Shown here in pieces: positions 55,047-63,238 of a stretch of 64,000 bases of DNA; the stretch's first letter is position 1; each line of letters begins with the position of its first letter. The position numbers and the translations under genes were made by a program. The notes beneath the pieces are model-generated. The model saw nothing but the letters and a program-made list of their open reading frames with translations, was not told the origin of the DNA and did not search any database. Origin of the DNA: Hymenobacter wooponensis. Lineage in GTDB: Bacteria; Bacteroidota; Bacteroidia; Cytophagales; Hymenobacteraceae. The stretch is taken from positions 248,001 to 312,000 of the forward strand of contig NZ_SRKZ01000003.1 in assembly GCF_004745865.1 (NCBI RefSeq), read 5' to 3'.

Positions 55047-55709
55047 ATGTCTATTCCGCCTCCTTCTTCCCTTGATCCTGCTGAAGAGCCCTCCAAAGCT
55101 CCTGATCCGGACCGGCTGGCCCAGGGGGAGCTACAACTTACCTCTGCCGAGCCGGAAGAAATTGATACTGCTAGGCCACTTGCTGGCAGCTGGCACTCCG
55201 GCTTTCAGCTGCTCCCCCCTCCGCCACCGGAGGTATTTGCCGTGGTGCGCAGTGAAGATGGCCGGATGACGCTCACCAACGACGCCCTGGAAATCAATGG
55301 GCAGCCTTTTGGTTGGCGGGAGCTGGAAGGCGTTGATGTGCAACCGGTACGGTGGCTGCTCTGGTTTTTGCTGGGTGGGTTCACCCTGGCTGGGTTTATG
55401 CTGGGCTTTCTGCAGAATTGGCTACGCACTATTCCGGCTGCCGCCGGTATGGCTGCAGGTGCCCTCTTGCTGGCATTTGGTACCCGGGGCTCTAACCGGT
55501 GGCGCCTCCACCGCCCGGGCCAAGAGGCGGTGTATTTTGCTCTTTCAGGCTCGGCCCGGAGCTGGCAGCAGCTGGCCGCCGAGGCAAACCGCCGCATTCG
55601 GCTGCGCCATGATGAGGCCGCTGCCGCCGCCGAATACTGGCTCCAATCGTCTTGGAATGCCAGCCATGCGCCAGAAGCATCCTCCTCATCTACCCCAGAT
55701 TCTTTCTAG
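55047..55709 (+). CDS. Membrane protein of unknown function
   Basis: A 220-residue protein. A Pro/Glu-rich disordered N-terminus (about 1-60) is followed by a small beta part (EDGRMTLTNDALEINGQPFGWRELEGVDV, about 75-103), two membrane helices (RWLLWFLLGGFTLAGFMLGF and AAAGMAAGALLLAFG) and a beta/helical tail (VYFALSGSARSWQQLAAEANRR). The layout is like YcxB or PH-domain-type membrane proteins, but no family is certain. It lies 4 bases after the terminator hairpin of the isomerase gene and before kup. Confidence 0.7.
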   Translation: MSIPPPSSLDPAEEPSKAPDPDRLAQGELQLTSAEPEEIDTARPLAGSWHSGFQLLPPPPPEVFAVVRSEDGRMTLTNDALEINGQPFGWRELEGVDVQPVRWLLWFLLGGFTLAGFMLGFLQNWLRTIPAAAGMAAGALLLAFGTRGSNRWRLHRPGQEAVYFALSGSARSWQQLAAEANRRIRLRHDEAAAAAEYWLQSSWNASHAPEASSSSTPDSF

Positions 55710-55830
55710 GCCACCAGCACACTTTTGCTGCCTCGTTGCGTAGTCCTGCCGAAAGCAGCGGCTACTATCTCTGCAAGCCCTACCTTTGGCGCCGCTTTCT
55801 CACTAGCCACTATTCACTTTTACCCCTCAC

Positions 55831-57783
55831 ATGGACGCAAAACATCAGCACACCGCTGTGTCAACGGCCGGTTTGCTTATTGCCCTCGGTATCATTTACG
55901 GGGATATCGGCACTTCCCCGCTGTACGTGATGAAGTCCATCATTCAGTCGCAGTCGGTGATGCCAGGGCAAATTGACCCGCATTTGGTATATGGCGGCAT
56001 TTCCTGCGTTTTCTGGACGCTTACGCTCCAAACCACCATCAAGTACGTGCTGCTTACCCTCAACGCCGACAACAACGGGGAAGGGGGCATTTTTTCGTTG
56101 TACGCCCTGGTGCGGCGGCGGGCAGGGTGGCTAACTATACCGGCCATCATCGGGGGCTCGGCCCTGCTGGCCGACGGCGTCATAACCCCACCTATTTCGG
56201 TTTCTTCCGCTATTGAGGGGCTAGAAGCCGTGTATCCGCACATCCCCACGGTGCCCATTGTTATTGGCATTCTGATGGCCCTGTTTCTGCTACAGAGCTT
56301 CGGCACTCAGATTGTGGGCAAGGCCTTTGGGCCTATCATGCTGATCTGGTTCTCCATGCTGGGCGTCTTGGGCGGGGTCTGGATTGCGGAGCACCCCCAA
56401 ATTTTGAAGGCCCTGAACCCCTATTATGCCTACGACTTGCTGGTACACTACCCAGGAGGCTTCTGGCTGCTGGGCGCCGTATTCCTGTGCACTACCGGAG
56501 CCGAGGCGCTGTATTCCGACCTAGGCCACTGCGGCAAAGGCAACATCCGTATCAGCTGGGTGTTTGTAAAATCCACGCTGCTACTCAACTACATGGGGCA
56601 GGGAGCTTGGCTGATTACTCACCAGGGTGAGATGCTTGGCAAGCGCAACCCGTTCTATGAGCTTATGCCCGAGTGGTTCCTGCTCATCGGAATTGGGGTG
56701 GCAACCATTGCCGCCATCATTGCCTCTCAGGCTCTGATTACGGGTTCATTTACGCTGGTGGCAGAAGCCATCCGGCTGAACATGTGGCCTAAGGTGAAGC
56801 TCAACTACCCCACCGATGTGAAGGGCCAGCTTTACGTGCCCAGCATGAACCGCCTGCTGCTAGCGGGCTGCATTGGGGTGGTGCTGTACTTCCAGAAGTC
56901 GGAGAACATGGAAGCAGCTTACGGTCTGGCAATTACCCTGACTATGCTCATGACCACGCTTCTGCTCACCATGTGGCTGCGCTCTAAGCGCGCGCCCATG
57001 GTGGCTATTGTGCTGTTCGTGCTGGTGTATGGTGCCATTGAGGGTTCCTTCTTGGTAGCTAACCTGATCAAGTTTCCGCACGGCGGCTGGGTATCACTAG
57101 CTATTGGGGCCACCCTAATGGGCGTGATGTACGTGTGGCTACGGGCCTACTACATCAAGCGTCGCCTCACCGAGTTCGTGAAAATAGAGCCCTATATGGC
57201 GGCCCTTAAGCAGCTCTCCGATGATGAATCTGTTTCTAAGTACGCTACCCACTTGGTGTTCATGAGCTCAGCCGAGCGGGCTACTGAAATCGAGTCGAAG
57301 ATCATCTACTCCATCTTTCAGAAGCGACCTAAACGGGCCGATATCTACTGGTTTGTGCACGTAGACACCACCGATGAGCCTTATACCATGGAGTATAAGG
57401 TAACGGAGCTGGCCCCCGACGATGCGTTCCGCATCACTTTCCGCCTGGGCTTCCGGGTAGAGCAGCGCATCAACCTGTACTTCCGCAAAGTGGTAGAAGA
57501 CCTGGTGCGCAACAAGGAAGTGGACATCACCTCCCGCTACGAGTCGTTGAGCAAGCAGCACGTAACCGGCGACTTCCGCTTTGTGGTACTGGAGAAGTTC
57601 CTGTCGGTTGAGAATGAATTCCCGCTGATGGAAAAGCTGGTGATGCAGGCCTACTTCTACATCAAGCAGTTCATTGCTTCCGAAGACAAGTATTTCGGCC
57701 TCGACACAAGCTCCGTGAAGGTAGAGAAAGTACCGCTGGTGATTACGCCCGTCCGCGACGTGGCACTAAAGCGTGTGCAATAA
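55831..57783 (+). CDS. kup: Kup potassium transporter
   Basis: A 650-residue inner-membrane K+/H+ symporter of the KUP/HAK/KT family. It has about 12 helices and family motifs GIIYGDIGTSPLYVMKSI (N-terminal, with the conserved Asp and Tyr), NADNNGEGGIFSLYALVRRR, the TTGAEALYSDLGHCGKGNIRISW segment and a cytosolic C-terminal domain of about 200 residues. Length fits. It takes up potassium under low-potassium or acid conditions. A terminator follows at 57822. No K+-responsive RNA was recognised upstream. Confidence 0.96.
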   Translation: MDAKHQHTAVSTAGLLIALGIIYGDIGTSPLYVMKSIIQSQSVMPGQIDPHLVYGGISCVFWTLTLQTTIKYVLLTLNADNNGEGGIFSLYALVRRRAGWLTIPAIIGGSALLADGVITPPISVSSAIEGLEAVYPHIPTVPIVIGILMALFLLQSFGTQIVGKAFGPIMLIWFSMLGVLGGVWIAEHPQILKALNPYYAYDLLVHYPGGFWLLGAVFLCTTGAEALYSDLGHCGKGNIRISWVFVKSTLLLNYMGQGAWLITHQGEMLGKRNPFYELMPEWFLLIGIGVATIAAIIASQALITGSFTLVAEAIRLNMWPKVKLNYPTDVKGQLYVPSMNRLLLAGCIGVVLYFQKSENMEAAYGLAITLTMLMTTLLLTMWLRSKRAPMVAIVLFVLVYGAIEGSFLVANLIKFPHGGWVSLAIGATLMGVMYVWLRAYYIKRRLTEFVKIEPYMAALKQLSDDESVSKYATHLVFMSSAERATEIESKIIYSIFQKRPKRADIYWFVHVDTTDEPYTMEYKVTELAPDDAFRITFRLGFRVEQRINLYFRKVVEDLVRNKEVDITSRYESLSKQHVTGDFRFVVLEKFLSVENEFPLMEKLVMQAYFYIKQFIASEDKYFGLDTSSVKVEKVPLVITPVRDVALKRVQ

Positions 57784-57821
57784 CCATAAAGCTTGCGGCC
57801 CAGCTGCCGTACCTCCATACC

Positions 57822-57857
57822 AAAGCTCCTCTACTTCTCAGTAGAGGAGCTTTTTTT
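57822..57857 (+). terminator. Terminator after kup
   Basis: AAAGCTCCTCTACT (57822-57835) pairs with AGTAGAGGAGCTTT (57840-57853), with 4-base loop and T-run. Confidence 0.95.
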
Positions 57858-57979
57858 ATGGCTAACCCCGTCTAGCTACCACAAACTAAGCCCAACTAAA
57901 ACCCCTGAATAGCTTGCCTTTATCACCTATTTTCTTGTCCTTATTATAACAAGCTCCCACCAACCAAAACCCACCATAC

Positions 57980-59557
57980 ATGCGTACTCCTACCCTGCTT
58001 TCGGCCACACTGCTGGCGCTAGCCCTGGCTTCGTGCCAGCATGAAACTGAGCAAGCTCTCCCCCAACCCGAGCCCGACCCCACCACTGCCCTAACTGTGC
58101 AGCAGCTCAACGAACAGATCATGAAGCGCTTGCGCGAGACCGGCCAGTTTAACTGGAATCAGGCCTCGGCTCACACCGTCTGGAGTGCCCTCACCCGCTC
58201 CGACTACGTGCTCTCTGTGGGCTATCAACCCGCCGGATTTACCGCCTCCAGCCCCCTACCCGACGATGCCCGCACGCTCCCGCAGTGGCAACAGGCCCGG
58301 GAGCAGGTTCTTGAGCTTATTCTAGGCCAGGAGCGCCAGACTAATCCTACGCTTACCTTGGAGCAGCTACCTGTTTTCGAGGAAAATAACCTTCCTGTCC
58401 TGACGGTGCATGTGCGGGAGTTAAGTACTGTGCAGGCGCTGCGCCGCTCAGGACTGGTGCGGTACGCCGAGCCAATGGGCTACGAGCCCAACCGTCCTGC
58501 GGCTGAAGTGGCCAACCGCGCTTCCTCCTCCCTAACTAGCAGCGGCTGCGGAAACAACATTGCTACGGCTGGCCTGACGGAAGGCTCCGATTACATTGTC
58601 CTGCCCGATGGCAGCAAGTCGTCGTGGAATCAGCAAGACCAGTACCACGGCATCCGGGCGGGTTGGAGCCAGAGCACGGGCCAGGGCATAAAGGTGCTCA
58701 TTATTGATACTGGCTCCTCAGATGCACAGGAGAACTTGGGTGCCGCCTTCAACCAAGGCCAGAGCAGCGGCCGTACCATTGAGCGCCTTGTTACCCTGCC
58801 ACGCAACTCCATCTTCGGCATCCCCTACGGCGACGCTGAAACACCTAATGATGAGTGCGGGCACGGCACCAGCATGGCTGGCGCCTGCGCCGCCCCCCGC
58901 GGCACCGATGGGGCCTCCGTGGGAGTGGCCTACAATGCCAGCCTGATTACCGTGCGCGCCGCCGAAGATGTGTTTCTCGACGCTAGCCGCGAAGTGCAGG
59001 GCGTGTCAAACGCGTACATTTTGGCCGGTAACCGCCCCGATGTGCGAATCATCAGCATGAGCATGGGCCGCCTCACCAGCTCTTCTCAGCTGACGGATGC
59101 CATCCGGTACGCTTATGGCAAAGGCAAGCTGATCCTGTGTGCTGCTGGTACCTCCTTCAACTGGAGCGCTGGCTGGGCTGGCGTAATTTTCCCCGCTTCT
59201 CTTCCCGAAGCTGTAGCCGTAACCGGCATGAAAGACGACCTGCGGACCCGCTGCGATGAGTGCCACGTGGGCAGCGACGTAGAGTTTACGGTAGTAATGC
59301 AGCGCACCACCAACGACCTCCGGGCGCTTACCCTGGCCATGACCGGCGACGCCCCCAGCACGGTTGGGGGCTCCTCAGTGGCCACCAGCAGCATGGCCGG
59401 CATGGCGGCTCTGGTGTGGTCGCGCTATCCTGCCGACACTCGCGCCCAGCTCATGAACCGGCTTATTGCTGCCAGCAGCAACCGCACCGCTCGCAGCAGT
59501 AGCTTCGGCTGGGGCCGCGTGAATGTGGCTACTGCGTTAGGAGGCCTGCCGCTATAA
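57980..59557 (+). CDS. Subtilisin-like (S8) serine protease lipoprotein
   Basis: A 525-residue protease. A lipoprotein signal ends at LALASC (Cys19). An inhibitor-like propeptide of about 170 residues precedes the catalytic domain (about 225-525), with Asp243 in LIIDTGSS, His295 in ECGHGTSMAG and the Ser in SSVATSSMAGMAAL, most likely Ser471 since TSSMA aligns with the usual GTSMA. The family motif is therefore slightly changed (Thr and Ser in place of Gly and Thr). Attached to a membrane by lipid, it may process secreted proteins. No substrate gene is adjacent. Confidence 0.9.
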   Translation: MRTPTLLSATLLALALASCQHETEQALPQPEPDPTTALTVQQLNEQIMKRLRETGQFNWNQASAHTVWSALTRSDYVLSVGYQPAGFTASSPLPDDARTLPQWQQAREQVLELILGQERQTNPTLTLEQLPVFEENNLPVLTVHVRELSTVQALRRSGLVRYAEPMGYEPNRPAAEVANRASSSLTSSGCGNNIATAGLTEGSDYIVLPDGSKSSWNQQDQYHGIRAGWSQSTGQGIKVLIIDTGSSDAQENLGAAFNQGQSSGRTIERLVTLPRNSIFGIPYGDAETPNDECGHGTSMAGACAAPRGTDGASVGVAYNASLITVRAAEDVFLDASREVQGVSNAYILAGNRPDVRIISMSMGRLTSSSQLTDAIRYAYGKGKLILCAAGTSFNWSAGWAGVIFPASLPEAVAVTGMKDDLRTRCDECHVGSDVEFTVVMQRTTNDLRALTLAMTGDAPSTVGGSSVATSSMAGMAALVWSRYPADTRAQLMNRLIAASSNRTARSSSFGWGRVNVATALGGLPL

Positions 59558-59707
59558 AAGCGGGTTGCTGTAGGCCACTTGGTTGTTAGGCCAGGCCGGA
59601 TGAGGTGTCGTGAGTAAGGAGGCCACTAGGCGTAGCAGCAAGTTGATGGCAATTAAGAGAGGCAGCGCCAGGGCTATATAATTTGAAAGCAAAGTCACCA
59701 GCCACAT
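59552..59707 (-). CDS. Possible small membrane protein overlapping the protease 3' end
   Basis: A 51-residue hydrophobic protein from the ATG at 59707 (MWLVTLLSNYIALALPLLIA, then LLLRLVASLL) with a short polar tail. The longer frame from 59812 reads through a 24-bp hairpin and is rejected. It converges with the protease gene, sharing the last 6 bases. Real expression is doubtful. Confidence 0.35.
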   Translation of the reverse strand: MWLVTLLSNYIALALPLLIAINLLLRLVASLLTTPHPAWPNNQVAYSNPLL

Positions 59708-59727
59708 TGCTAGGCACTTAAAAATGA

Positions 59728-59779
59728 TACCACACAGAAACGCCCGAAGCAAGACTGCTTCGGGCGTTTCTGTGTGGTA
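59728..59779. terminator. Perfect 24-bp hairpin before the M61 peptidase stop
   Basis: 59728-59751 and 59756-59779 are exact reverse complements over 24 bp with a 4-base loop (AGAC). It ends transcription of the leftward M61 gene, whose stop is 15 bases to the right, and could also act on the plus strand. Length and perfection are well above the normal terminator. Confidence 0.85.
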
Positions 59780-59793
59780 CCGGTAGGTGGCTG

Positions 59794-61599
59794 CTAGCGT
59801 ACGGGCAACCACTTGTTGAACACGGTTTGCTGTTCAGCGGTGGGGTTGGCCTGACGCTCAATGCGGTAACGACGGGCTGATGAAGCCAACAATGGGAAGT
59901 TCAGCTCCTTGATCTGGCCGTCGCGGTTAACAAGCATTTTAACTTGTGAGCCAGCTGCGCGACCAGCGAGTAGCTTGTTGGGGTCGTCGGTAACGCGCAC
60001 GCCATCTACGGCCAGAATTTCGTCGCCTACGCTTAGGCCACCTTGCCAGGCGCTACCATCCCGCAACACGCTAGAAACAGTTTGCTTGCCTCCGGCGGGG
60101 CTGATGCTGGCGCCCAGTGCTGCATCTGTAGCAGCGGCGGTGGCTACGGAGAGCTTGAGGCCGGCGTACCCCAGGGCCGTTTCGTAGGGCAACGTCTCAG
60201 TGCCGTACACGTAGCGACGGAAGAAATCGTCGAAGCGGCGGCCGGCTACTTTGGCCACGGCATCTTGGTACTCCTCATCGGTGAAGCCGCGGCCCAGCTT
60301 TTTGTAATACTGGTCGTAGAGGTAACGCATTACGTCGTCGAGGCGCTTCTGGCCTTTGGTTTCGTTGATTACCATCAGGTCTAGCACCGCACCAATAACT
60401 TCACCTTTGTCATAATAGCTGATGCCGGTGTTGGCCGAGTTCTCGTTCGGGCGATAGTACTTGATCCAGGCATCGTAGCTCGACTCGGCAGCCGACTGCT
60501 GTTTGTTGCCGGGGGTATTTTCTACGCGGTTAATGCCGTTGCTCAGGTCACCCAGGTATTCATCGGGGGTCAGGAAACCTGCACGCTGCACAATCAGATT
60601 CGAGAAGTACTCGGTACCACCCTCGCTCACCCACAGCATGTGCGTGTAGTTCTCATTGTCGTAGTCGAATGGCCCCAGGGCAATCGGACGGATGCGCTTC
60701 ACATTCCACAAGTGAAAATACTCGTGCGCTACCAGGCCTAGAAAACCCTTCCAGCCAGCCTCCGAAGAATAGGCATTGCGCGACACCGACAGTGTAGTCG
60801 AGAATAAGTGCTCTAGGCCACCCGTCCCCCGATCAATGTTGTGCACAATGAATACGTAGCGGTCAAGAGGGTTGCGGTCTACCACGCGCTGGGCTTCTTC
60901 GCACACCCGCTGCATGTCGCGCGTGAGGCGGGCCTCATCCACTTTGGGGTCGCCAAACATAGCTACCGTGTGGGGCGTGCCATTGGCAGTGAAAGTGTAG
61001 ATCTTCTGGTTACCGATTTCAATGGGTGAATCGGCCAGCTCATCGTAGTTGGAGGAGGTGTAGGTGAAGGTGCCACCTGCGGGCTTAAGGCTGGTGCTTA
61101 CCTGCGTCCAGCCCTGGGCGGGGCGTACTTCCAGCGTGCTGCCAAGCTGCTTGCCATCGGCGGGGTACATAAACACGCTGCTGCCATTGAGGTAGCCGTG
61201 AGCCGCATCAATAAAGCTGGTGCGTACGCTCAGCTCAAAGGCATAGACCCGGTAGTTTACTTTAAAGTCTTTGCCTTTGCTATGGTACACGCGCCAAGTA
61301 TTCTTGCTCACCTTCTCCGTCCGCAGCTTTTCGCTGCCCGAGGTGGCCTGGAAGCCCTCCACATTTTTGGCGAATTCTCGCACCAGGTAGGAACCGGGTG
61401 CCCATACGGGCATTTTCAGATCTGTGTAAGCCTTATTGAAGCCGCTCAGCGTGGTTTCTACCTCAAAGTAGTGCGTTTGCGGAGCCGGCATCGACAAGAC
61501 GTAGCGCAAAGTGGGTGACGCCGCGGCGGCCAAGTTAAACTGGCTCAGCAGTGCCACCAGTGCCGCCGCCAATAGTAGGCGAGTACGGGAATGGAGCAT
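59794..61599 (-). CDS. M61 family metallopeptidase (glycyl aminopeptidase-like) with PDZ domain
   Basis: A 601-residue exported protease. It has a signal peptide (residues 1-26, ending AAAA), an N-terminal beta-sandwich (about 35-190) and the catalytic domain with HEYFHLWNVKRIRP (HExxH at 292-296; the third ligand is probably the Glu in SEGGTEYFSN). A C-terminal PDZ domain (about 500-590) has GLSVGDEILAVDGVRV. Length fits the family. I chose the ATG at 61599, which begins the signal peptide; the longer frame from 61722 lacks one. Confidence 0.93.
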   Translation of the reverse strand: MLHSRTRLLLAAALVALLSQFNLAAAASPTLRYVLSMPAPQTHYFEVETTLSGFNKAYTDLKMPVWAPGSYLVREFAKNVEGFQATSGSEKLRTEKVSKNTWRVYHSKGKDFKVNYRVYAFELSVRTSFIDAAHGYLNGSSVFMYPADGKQLGSTLEVRPAQGWTQVSTSLKPAGGTFTYTSSNYDELADSPIEIGNQKIYTFTANGTPHTVAMFGDPKVDEARLTRDMQRVCEEAQRVVDRNPLDRYVFIVHNIDRGTGGLEHLFSTTLSVSRNAYSSEAGWKGFLGLVAHEYFHLWNVKRIRPIALGPFDYDNENYTHMLWVSEGGTEYFSNLIVQRAGFLTPDEYLGDLSNGINRVENTPGNKQQSAAESSYDAWIKYYRPNENSANTGISYYDKGEVIGAVLDLMVINETKGQKRLDDVMRYLYDQYYKKLGRGFTDEEYQDAVAKVAGRRFDDFFRRYVYGTETLPYETALGYAGLKLSVATAAATDAALGASISPAGGKQTVSSVLRDGSAWQGGLSVGDEILAVDGVRVTDDPNKLLAGRAAGSQVKMLVNRDGQIKELNFPLLASSARRYRIERQANPTAEQQTVFNKWLPVR

Positions 61600-61809
61600 G
61601 TTTTGGGGGAAGGATTGAAAGATGAGGTGATGGATCAGGTGGCACGTATGCAGCCACCTGCGGGTGGCCAAAGAACGGGGAAAACCACCTGAGGCTGCAA
61701 ATGCGGACCAAAATTTGCGCAACTCGTACTGTAATAGTCCCAGTTTCGGCGGAACCTGAACAGTGCCGGCCCCGTTACGGACGATATATAGGCTTCGGCC
61801 GCTTTTTGT

Positions 61810-62379
61810 ATGCGCTACGTTTGGCTTGTTTTTCTGACTTTAGCTAGCGTGCTGCTAGGCCGCCTGGCCTGGGTGCGCCTGCACCCCACTTCCTTACCTG
61901 TAGCTAGCACTACTGCTGCCGTTCCGGCCAGCACTCCTGCCCGGCCAGTGGCCTACGTGGTTAGCAACAAGCGCGTGCCCGTCCGCGCCGATAGCATTGT
62001 GGCCTTCGCCATGCGCCAATTGGGCACCAACTACTGCTATGCTGGTAGCACTCCTGAAACAGGCTTCGATTGCTCAGGCTTTGTGAATTACGTCTTTGCC
62101 CGTTATAAAGTACCGGTACCGCACTCCACTGCCCTCCTCATAAGTATTGGCAAAGGTGTTGCGCGCGAAGAAGCTCGCCGGGGCGACATTGTGGTGTTTA
62201 CAGGTACCGCCAGTACATCCACCTCTCCTGGGCACGCGGGAATTGTTATTTCTGATCCGGGCCAGCCTCTGCGCTTCGTACACTCTTCCTCCGCCCGCCG
62301 CGAATCTGGCGTGAAAGTCAGCCAGGTGGAAGGCACCGACTATGAGCGACGCTTCATGCAAGTACGCCGGGTGCTCTAG
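61810..62379 (+). CDS. NlpC/P60 family cell-wall hydrolase
   Basis: A 189-residue protein with an N-terminal membrane or signal segment (about 1-20), an Ala/Pro-rich linker and an NlpC/P60 domain (about 62-185). The catalytic Cys88 is in GFDCSGFVNYVF and His142 in GHAGIVI, with a polar third residue expected in RFVHSSS. It should cleave peptidoglycan stem peptides such as D-Glu-mDAP. Single gene, rightward; a terminator-like hairpin follows. Confidence 0.93.
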   Translation: MRYVWLVFLTLASVLLGRLAWVRLHPTSLPVASTTAAVPASTPARPVAYVVSNKRVPVRADSIVAFAMRQLGTNYCYAGSTPETGFDCSGFVNYVFARYKVPVPHSTALLISIGKGVAREEARRGDIVVFTGTASTSTSPGHAGIVISDPGQPLRFVHSSSARRESGVKVSQVEGTDYERRFMQVRRVL

Positions 62380-62488
62380 CGGTGACTGAGTAAAGCAGGC
62401 TAGGCCACTCTCATTACGGGGAAGACTAACTAAGTACTCCTAGGCCAGGGTGGTTACCCATCTAGCACTCTCACATCTTTACTTGCTG

Positions 62489-62527
62489 AAAAGCCCTTAC
62501 TTCCACGCAGGAGGTAAGGGCTTTTAA
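62489..62527 (+). terminator. Terminator downstream of the NlpC/P60 gene
   Basis: AAAAGCCCTTAC (62489-62500) pairs with GTAAGGGCTTTT (62513-62524), 12 bp with a 12-base loop, and further T/A follows. Confidence 0.85.
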
Positions 62528-62637
62528 ATATGTAAGCGTAGCACGTTAAGCGGGCATGGCTTGGCTGCCTTACAAGTACTTAGCTCTGCTTGTAAGGCCA
62601 GAAACACCACTTGTTCACTCCTCGCATTAGTTGCTGT

Positions 62638-62699
62638 AAAAAAGCGATGCCCGGTCGCCTATGCAGTACCATTTAGGGCTGCTGGGCGAACCGGGCATC
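62638..62699 (-). terminator. Terminator of the structured transcript
   Basis: GGCGAACCGGGCATC (62685-62699) pairs with GATGCCCGGTCGCC (62646-62659), with one bulged base; in minus-strand RNA the hairpin is followed by U6 (62643-62638). The 25-base loop carries the second AGCAGCCCTAA copy. Confidence 0.85.
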
Positions 62700-62823
62700 T
62701 AATCCTTCAAATCTTACCAAGCGATGAGTCTGGGGTACAGCCCCATCATCCACTTATCAAGTAAGACCTTGCCAGAATGCGGGAACATCTCAAATAGGAG
62801 CGAGTTCCGCGCGAAAGCTGTTG

Positions 62824-62895
62824 TTAAGCGCGTCCGGCGGTGAAGCGGACTACATTCGACAGGCTTGGCAGGATTTGTTTGGGACTACTAGACAT
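62824..62895 (-). CDS. 23-residue ORF with extreme Shine-Dalgarno
   Basis: Encodes a basic peptide starting MSSSPKQILPSLSNVVRF and ending GRA. The ribosome site AGAAAGGAGGT (62911-62901) is complementary over 11 bases to the usual 16S 3' end (ACCTCCTTTCT), 5 bases before the ATG. Bacteroidota normally do not use such sites, so this is a strong sign of selection on translation here. I know no such peptide family. It could be a leader peptide, a small functional peptide, or a sensor of free anti-SD or bS21 state. No repeated codons indicate attenuation. Confidence 0.5.
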   Translation of the reverse strand: MSSSPKQILPSLSNVVRFTAGRA

Positions 62896-62991
62896 TTTGT
62901 ACCTCCTTTCTTTAGATCCGACATAACCCGGGCTTCGCTTCCCAGCACCTTAGGGCTGCTCGGCGGGGGCTGTAGCACTCGCTACGGTTAG

Positions 62992-63020
62992 TAAAGTTAA
63001 AATCCCCTAGGATGGTTCAA
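62992..63020 (-). promoter_or_regulatory. Promoter of the structured transcript
   Basis: On the minus strand TTTTG (TTG at 63020-63018), 18 bases, then TAACTTTA (62999-62992), one mismatch from TAnnTTTG. The -33 box touches the T-run of the terminator at 63028-63046. Confidence 0.65.
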
Positions 63021-63027
63021 AATAAAA

Positions 63028-63046
63028 AGGCCATTATTTATGGCCT
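63028..63046 (-). terminator. Minus-strand terminator upstream of the structured transcript
   Basis: AGGCCAT (63028-63034) and ATGGCCT (63040-63046) form a 7-bp stem with 5-base loop; on the minus strand a T5-A-T4 run follows. It ends a leftward transcript arriving from 63050-63200. Confidence 0.75.
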
Positions 63047-63160
63047 CAAGCGCATTTGTCGGTCATACCCTTGATGATCAGGGGCTTTAATTTCATCACC
63101 ACCAGCAAATAGTTGCAGTATTTTCTCTGGCCTCAAACTTGCCTCTATACCTGCACACAA
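63038..63160 (-). CDS. Possible 40-residue protein ending at a terminator
   Basis: From a TTG at 63160 the minus strand reads 40 codons with protein-like make-up (KILQLFAGGDEIKAPDHQGY near the middle) and a stop that lies inside the terminator at 63028-63046. No ATG start is available and no promoter was identified, so this may also be a 3' remnant of a lost gene. It is the only candidate that explains the terminator. Confidence 0.25.
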   Translation of the reverse strand: MCAGIEASLRPEKILQLFAGGDEIKAPDHQGYDRQMRLRP

Positions 63161-63238
63161 TCACTGCAATGGCCCTGGTGGTACTGATCAGTTTTTGTTC
63201 TATCTTTTTCACGAAAAACCCACTCTTACCCCATCACC

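Larger units (their letters stand above)
62637..62988 (-). ncRNA. Structured transcript of about 350 bases with a short ORF
   Basis: A self-contained minus-strand unit in an otherwise gene-free gap of 859 bases. Predicted start is near 62988. The RNA begins with a GTAGC-GAGT-GCTAC hairpin (62985-62972), then a GC-rich leader, a very strong ribosome binding site and a 23-codon ORF (62895-62824). A layered hairpin follows at about 62765-62713 (outer GTAAG/CTTAC on the plus strand, inner GATGA/TCATC and a GGGG/CCCC core). It ends in a terminator (62699-62646 stem, then U6). A motif close to AGCAGCCCTAA occurs at both ends. Confidence 0.5.

Noticed and set aside
61600..61722. N-terminal extension of the M61 peptidase
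   Set aside because: It would put 41 residues before a clear signal peptide.
62849..62870. ATTCGACAGG, which recalls the tmRNA 5' region
   Set aside because: The GGGGCTG-type acceptor end, tag frame and 3' T-arm are all absent, and the segment lies in the 23-codon ORF on the other strand.
62940..62965. GCAGCCCTAAGG resembling the SRP RNA domain IV (minus strand)
   Set aside because: The obligatory GGTCAGG and GGAAGG parts before it are missing, and no fitting helix pair is seen.
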